From Cyanidiococcus yangmingshanensis (Eukaryota; Rhodophyta; Bangiophyceae; Cyanidiales; Cyanidiaceae), in assembly GCA_013995675.1 (NCBI GenBank), contig VWRR01000002.1, positions 558,001 through 622,000 of the forward strand: a stretch of 64,000 bases of DNA, given 5' to 3'. Each line of letters starts with the position of its first letter. Position 1 is the first letter of the stretch. The notes under the pieces are model-generated. The model was not told the DNA's origin. It saw nothing but the letters and a program-made list of their open reading frames with translations, and did not search any database. Positions 61,692 to 64,000 of this stretch are shown here, piece after piece. The translations under genes and the position numbers were made by a program.

Positions 61692-62528
61692 ATGAGCGAA
61701 CAGAGGCTAGTGCAGCGCTGCAGTGCCTTTGTGGCCTTGACAGCACGAATGAGTGCGAGGCGCCAACTCAGAGTCTGCTGGGAGGGACTCCCGAGAACAA
61801 ACGCTGGCCGACGGGCTCTGCGCTGTTCGCGGCTGCGTCTCTACGCGATCGGTGACGGTCACCATAGCTCAGAGACGGGTCTTCCTGGCATACCAGCTTG
61901 CACTCGGCGAGCAGCGAGTGTACACCGGGAGACTCGGGAGACGGACGTTCGGGTACAGTTGAACATCGACGGCACAGGTGTTTGTCGAGTTCGGACTGGG
62001 ATTCCGTTTCTCGATCATATGCTTCATCAGGTGAGCGCGCACGGCCTGGTCGATCTTGAGGTTCACGCTGTGGGCGACTATGAAATCGATGATCATCATA
62101 CCAACGAGGACGTGGGTATAGCGTTCGGTATGGCATTGGCTCAAGCGGTCGGAGAGAAACGTGGAATTCAGCGTTTTGGACACTTTGTGGCGCCCTTGGA
62201 CGAGGCGCTCGTGCAAGTGGTCATGGACTTTTCTGGCAGAGGCTATCTTAACTACGAGCTTCAGATACCGACGGAAAGGGTCGGAAGCTACGATACCCAA
62301 CTCGTTCGGGAGTTTTTTGCGGCGATCGCGAGCAACGCGCAACTGACGCTGCATATCCGTCAACTCGCTGGCTTGAACTCCCACCATATCATCGAGGCGA
62401 CGTTCAAGGCATTTGCACGAGCGCTTCGAATGGCCTGTGAGATCGACCCGCGTCGACAGCATCAGATTCCGAGTAGCAAAGGTGCGTTGACTGATCAACA
62501 GGCTCTCCGTTCCGTAGATGGCGCCTAG
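61692..62528 (+). CDS. hisB: Imidazoleglycerol-phosphate dehydratase (HisB), plastid
   Basis: This is the seventh step of histidine biosynthesis: imidazole glycerol phosphate to imidazole acetol phosphate. The domain starts at residue 79 ([14 protein letters not shown]). Mn-binding motifs are [34 protein letters not shown] and [20 protein letters not shown], all intact. At 278 residues, about 80 more than the bacterial monofunctional enzyme, the surplus is an Arg/Ser/Cys-rich N-terminus without acidic clusters, as expected for a plastid transit peptide. The start ATG at 61692 is the first in frame. It is monofunctional, with no histidinol phosphatase domain, as in plants and fungi. Confidence 0.96.
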   Translation: MSEQRLVQRCSAFVALTARMSARRQLRVCWEGLPRTNAGRRALRCSRLRLYAIGDGHHSSETGLPGIPACTRRAASVHRETRETDVRVQLNIDGTGVCRVRTGIPFLDHMLHQVSAHGLVDLEVHAVGDYEIDDHHTNEDVGIAFGMALAQAVGEKRGIQRFGHFVAPLDEALVQVVMDFSGRGYLNYELQIPTERVGSYDTQLVREFFAAIASNAQLTLHIRQLAGLNSHHIIEATFKAFARALRMACEIDPRRQHQIPSSKGALTDQQALRSVDGA

Positions 62529-63019
62529 TTAAGTCACTCGAGTGTATGGATCAGACGGGGGGATTCGGCGCATGGTTGCGTTCAGGTGTTCCGAGCGTGA
62601 CCGACGCGTCGGTCTACAGAGCGAGTATTCAGCTTGGAATTAAAACAACCGAGCAAGGGCGCCTTCACGCGATGCTTGCACTCGCCTCTTGTTCGGGACT
62701 CGTGCGTGTTCGGCAGCGACACTGTACCACGGCTTGAGTCTCTCCATGCGACGCCCAGCAGCGACACTGGCAGGATGAAGTCTTCTTGAGGCGAAAGTTC
62801 TTCGATTCGCCCTCGAGATCGCCTCAAGCCAAGCGGGTCACGAGTCTAGATTCGCAAATCATACAGCGTCCTGATCACTTTCTAATCGACGGGTCTGTTT
62901 TCGCGTGCCTGTTAGCTACTCGGATACGGTTGCACAGCGGATGTCCGACTCTTCAAGAACGCTCTCCCCAAAACTGACCGATTTATCACGGCCTATATAA
63001 AACCGGAATGAAACCAGCG
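62529..63019. other. Convergent spacer
   Basis: About 490 bases between the ends of HisB and the second GET3 gene; no feature recognised. Confidence 0.55.
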
Positions 63020-64000
63020 TTAGTGCGCCAAGCGCTCGCCGAAACGACTTAGCGCTCCGGTGCCGCGCACCTCCTGCGGCTCCAAAGGCAGTACGCAAAG
63101 CCTCAAGTCACGAGCGTAGAGTTCATCGATTTGTCGCATATACTTCTGCTGCATGAGTACTCGGGCACTAACCATATCGACTCGCTCGGCGTCGCTTGCA
63201 TCCGAGGGGAAAAGCTGATTCACGACAATATTATGGGCGTCTATGTCATGTTCAGCGAGGTCTTGAATCAACCGTTCAGTTTCGTACACCGAGAGAAACT
63301 CTGCAATACAAACACAGATGAACGTCGTTCGTTCCGGATCGCGGAACTGTTTCACAACGCGAAGTATCGTCTCTTGCATGCTCTGCAACCGTTCAGCAAT
63401 TTCTTCGTCTGGGCGACGTCCGCCTGCAGCGCCGAATCCCGAGCTCTCTGCCAGTGTGGATGCCATCGAAAGCGCACCCGCAAACCGTTGACGCATCTCT
63501 TCGAGTTTCTGGAGACCCTTTTGTAAGAGCGCTGGGAACGACAGCAGCCGAAGCGTGTGCCCGGTCGGAGCCGTATCTAGTACGACGACATCGTAGTCTA
63601 ATTCTTGAATCCGTTGCATGAGTCTGGTGAATGCGATCGCATCGTCCAAACCAGGTACCGCCTGAAGCAAGTCTCGGATAATGTCCGATGGCGAGGCGCC
63701 GAGCATCATAGCAGCCAAGGCGGTTCGAGGATCGCCCTGGTTTCCAGCGTTCATCTCTGAGTTATACAGGTTGGTCTGCGCCATGGAGCTCCCAATGTCT
63801 TGCAGAAAATGTGCCGTGTCGACTTCGAGCACGTCCAGGGTACCAGGCCCTGCGGTTTCGGCGACGCGAACCGGACGCATCACCTGATCGATATCATTGA
63901 CGCTCATTGACTGCGCACTCGACAGGGAAACCGTAAAGTTCTGCCCGAACGCGTCGCTGAGACTATGAGCCGGGTCGGTAGACACCAGCAGCACACGGCG
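63020..64000 (-). CDS. GET3: GET3 (cytosolic TRC40-like) ATPase, N-terminus cut by window edge
   Basis: 327 codons are visible. The Walker A motif lies beyond the right edge, but the remainder is clear: LLVSTDPAHSLSDAFGQNF, VLDTAPTGHTLRLLSFP, the client-binding helices with ALAAMMLGASPSDIIRDLL and PGLDDAIAFTRLM, CIAEFLSVYETERLIQDL, NIVVNQLFP and MQQKYMRQIDELY. This wording matches cytosolic GET3/TRC40, which hands tail-anchored proteins to the ER, rather than the plastid type at 44631-46331. The zinc CxxC that bridges the fungal and animal dimer is absent: the corresponding stretch after NQLFP reads SDASDAERVDMVSARVLMQQ. A Ser/Ala/Gly insertion (LAESSGFGAAGGRRPDEE) lies in the helical subdomain. 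The gene continues to the right. Confidence 0.92.
   Translation of the reverse strand, partial: RRVLLVSTDPAHSLSDAFGQNFTVSLSSAQSMSVNDIDQVMRPVRVAETAGPGTLDVLEVDTAHFLQDIGSSMAQTNLYNSEMNAGNQGDPRTALAAMMLGASPSDIIRDLLQAVPGLDDAIAFTRLMQRIQELDYDVVVLDTAPTGHTLRLLSFPALLQKGLQKLEEMRQRFAGALSMASTLAESSGFGAAGGRRPDEEIAERLQSMQETILRVVKQFRDPERTTFICVCIAEFLSVYETERLIQDLAEHDIDAHNIVVNQLFPSDASDAERVDMVSARVLMQQKYMRQIDELYARDLRLCVLPLEPQEVRGTGALSRFGERLAH

Noticed and set aside
1-64000. Transposons, viral remnants, CRISPR arrays, rRNA or plasmid features
   Set aside because: I looked for reverse transcriptase, transposase, integrase and capsid motifs, long terminal or inverted repeats, and regularly spaced repeats, and saw none.

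Overview
This is nuclear DNA of a unicellular, plastid-bearing eukaryote with a compact, intron-poor genome. It is not prokaryotic. Most genes are single long open frames that carry eukaryote-only functions: a GINS subunit, an LSm7-like protein, Nup62, alpha-SNAP, profilin, PP2A methylesterase, a DDX52/Rok1 helicase, PYROXD1 and GET3. Others have N-terminal extensions that look like organelle targeting: HisB, ThiE, ferritin, a TL15-type thylakoid-lumen protein with a Tat-like signal, mitochondrial bS18 and RF1. Gene spacing is about 2 kb and the bases look balanced to slightly GC-rich. This combination fits a cyanidiophycean red alga (Cyanidioschyzon or Cyanidiococcus type) best. That placement is inference; another reduced unicellular alga is possible.

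Layout, left to right. 1-6.2 kb: a truncated gene with NUMOD3-type repeats (-), a long gene-poor stretch, an RF1-type release factor (+) and a zinc alcohol dehydrogenase (-). 7.6-12.4 kb: a bacterial-type leucyl-tRNA synthetase (+), LSm7 (-) and a small coiled-coil gene (+). 13-26 kb: five genes in a row on the minus strand, PYROXD1, a PARL-like rhomboid, GINS PSF3, thiamine-phosphate synthase and a copper P-type ATPase. 26.8-31.8 kb: CTP synthase and a sterol C4-decarboxylase-type dehydrogenase (both +), then an unknown gene (-). 33.8-39.3 kb: a trehalose-phosphate synthase/phosphatase, profilin and an unknown gene. 40-48 kb: the Rok1/DDX52 helicase (-), mitochondrial bS18, a GET3B-like ATPase and ferritin (all +). 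49-64 kb: Nup62, alpha-SNAP, PP2A methylesterase, an MFSD8-like transporter, a SANT/Myb protein, TL15, HisB and a second GET3 ATPase that runs off the right edge.

There is no operon logic; neighbours are functionally mixed. Some arrangements may still matter: the stop codons of Nup62 and alpha-SNAP are one base apart, and the start codons of the SANT/Myb gene and TL15 lie 62 bp apart head to head. Translation, protein targeting and organelle function recur (RF1, LeuRS, bS18m, two GET3 ATPases).

Four clearly recognisable host genes do not read as one clean ATG-to-stop frame: the LeuRS 5' end, the sterol dehydrogenase 5' end, the trehalose enzyme in the middle and alpha-SNAP in the middle. Missed short introns, base-level assembly errors and true frame changes are all possible. 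I saw no convincing tRNA, rRNA, CRISPR array, transposon or viral remnant.
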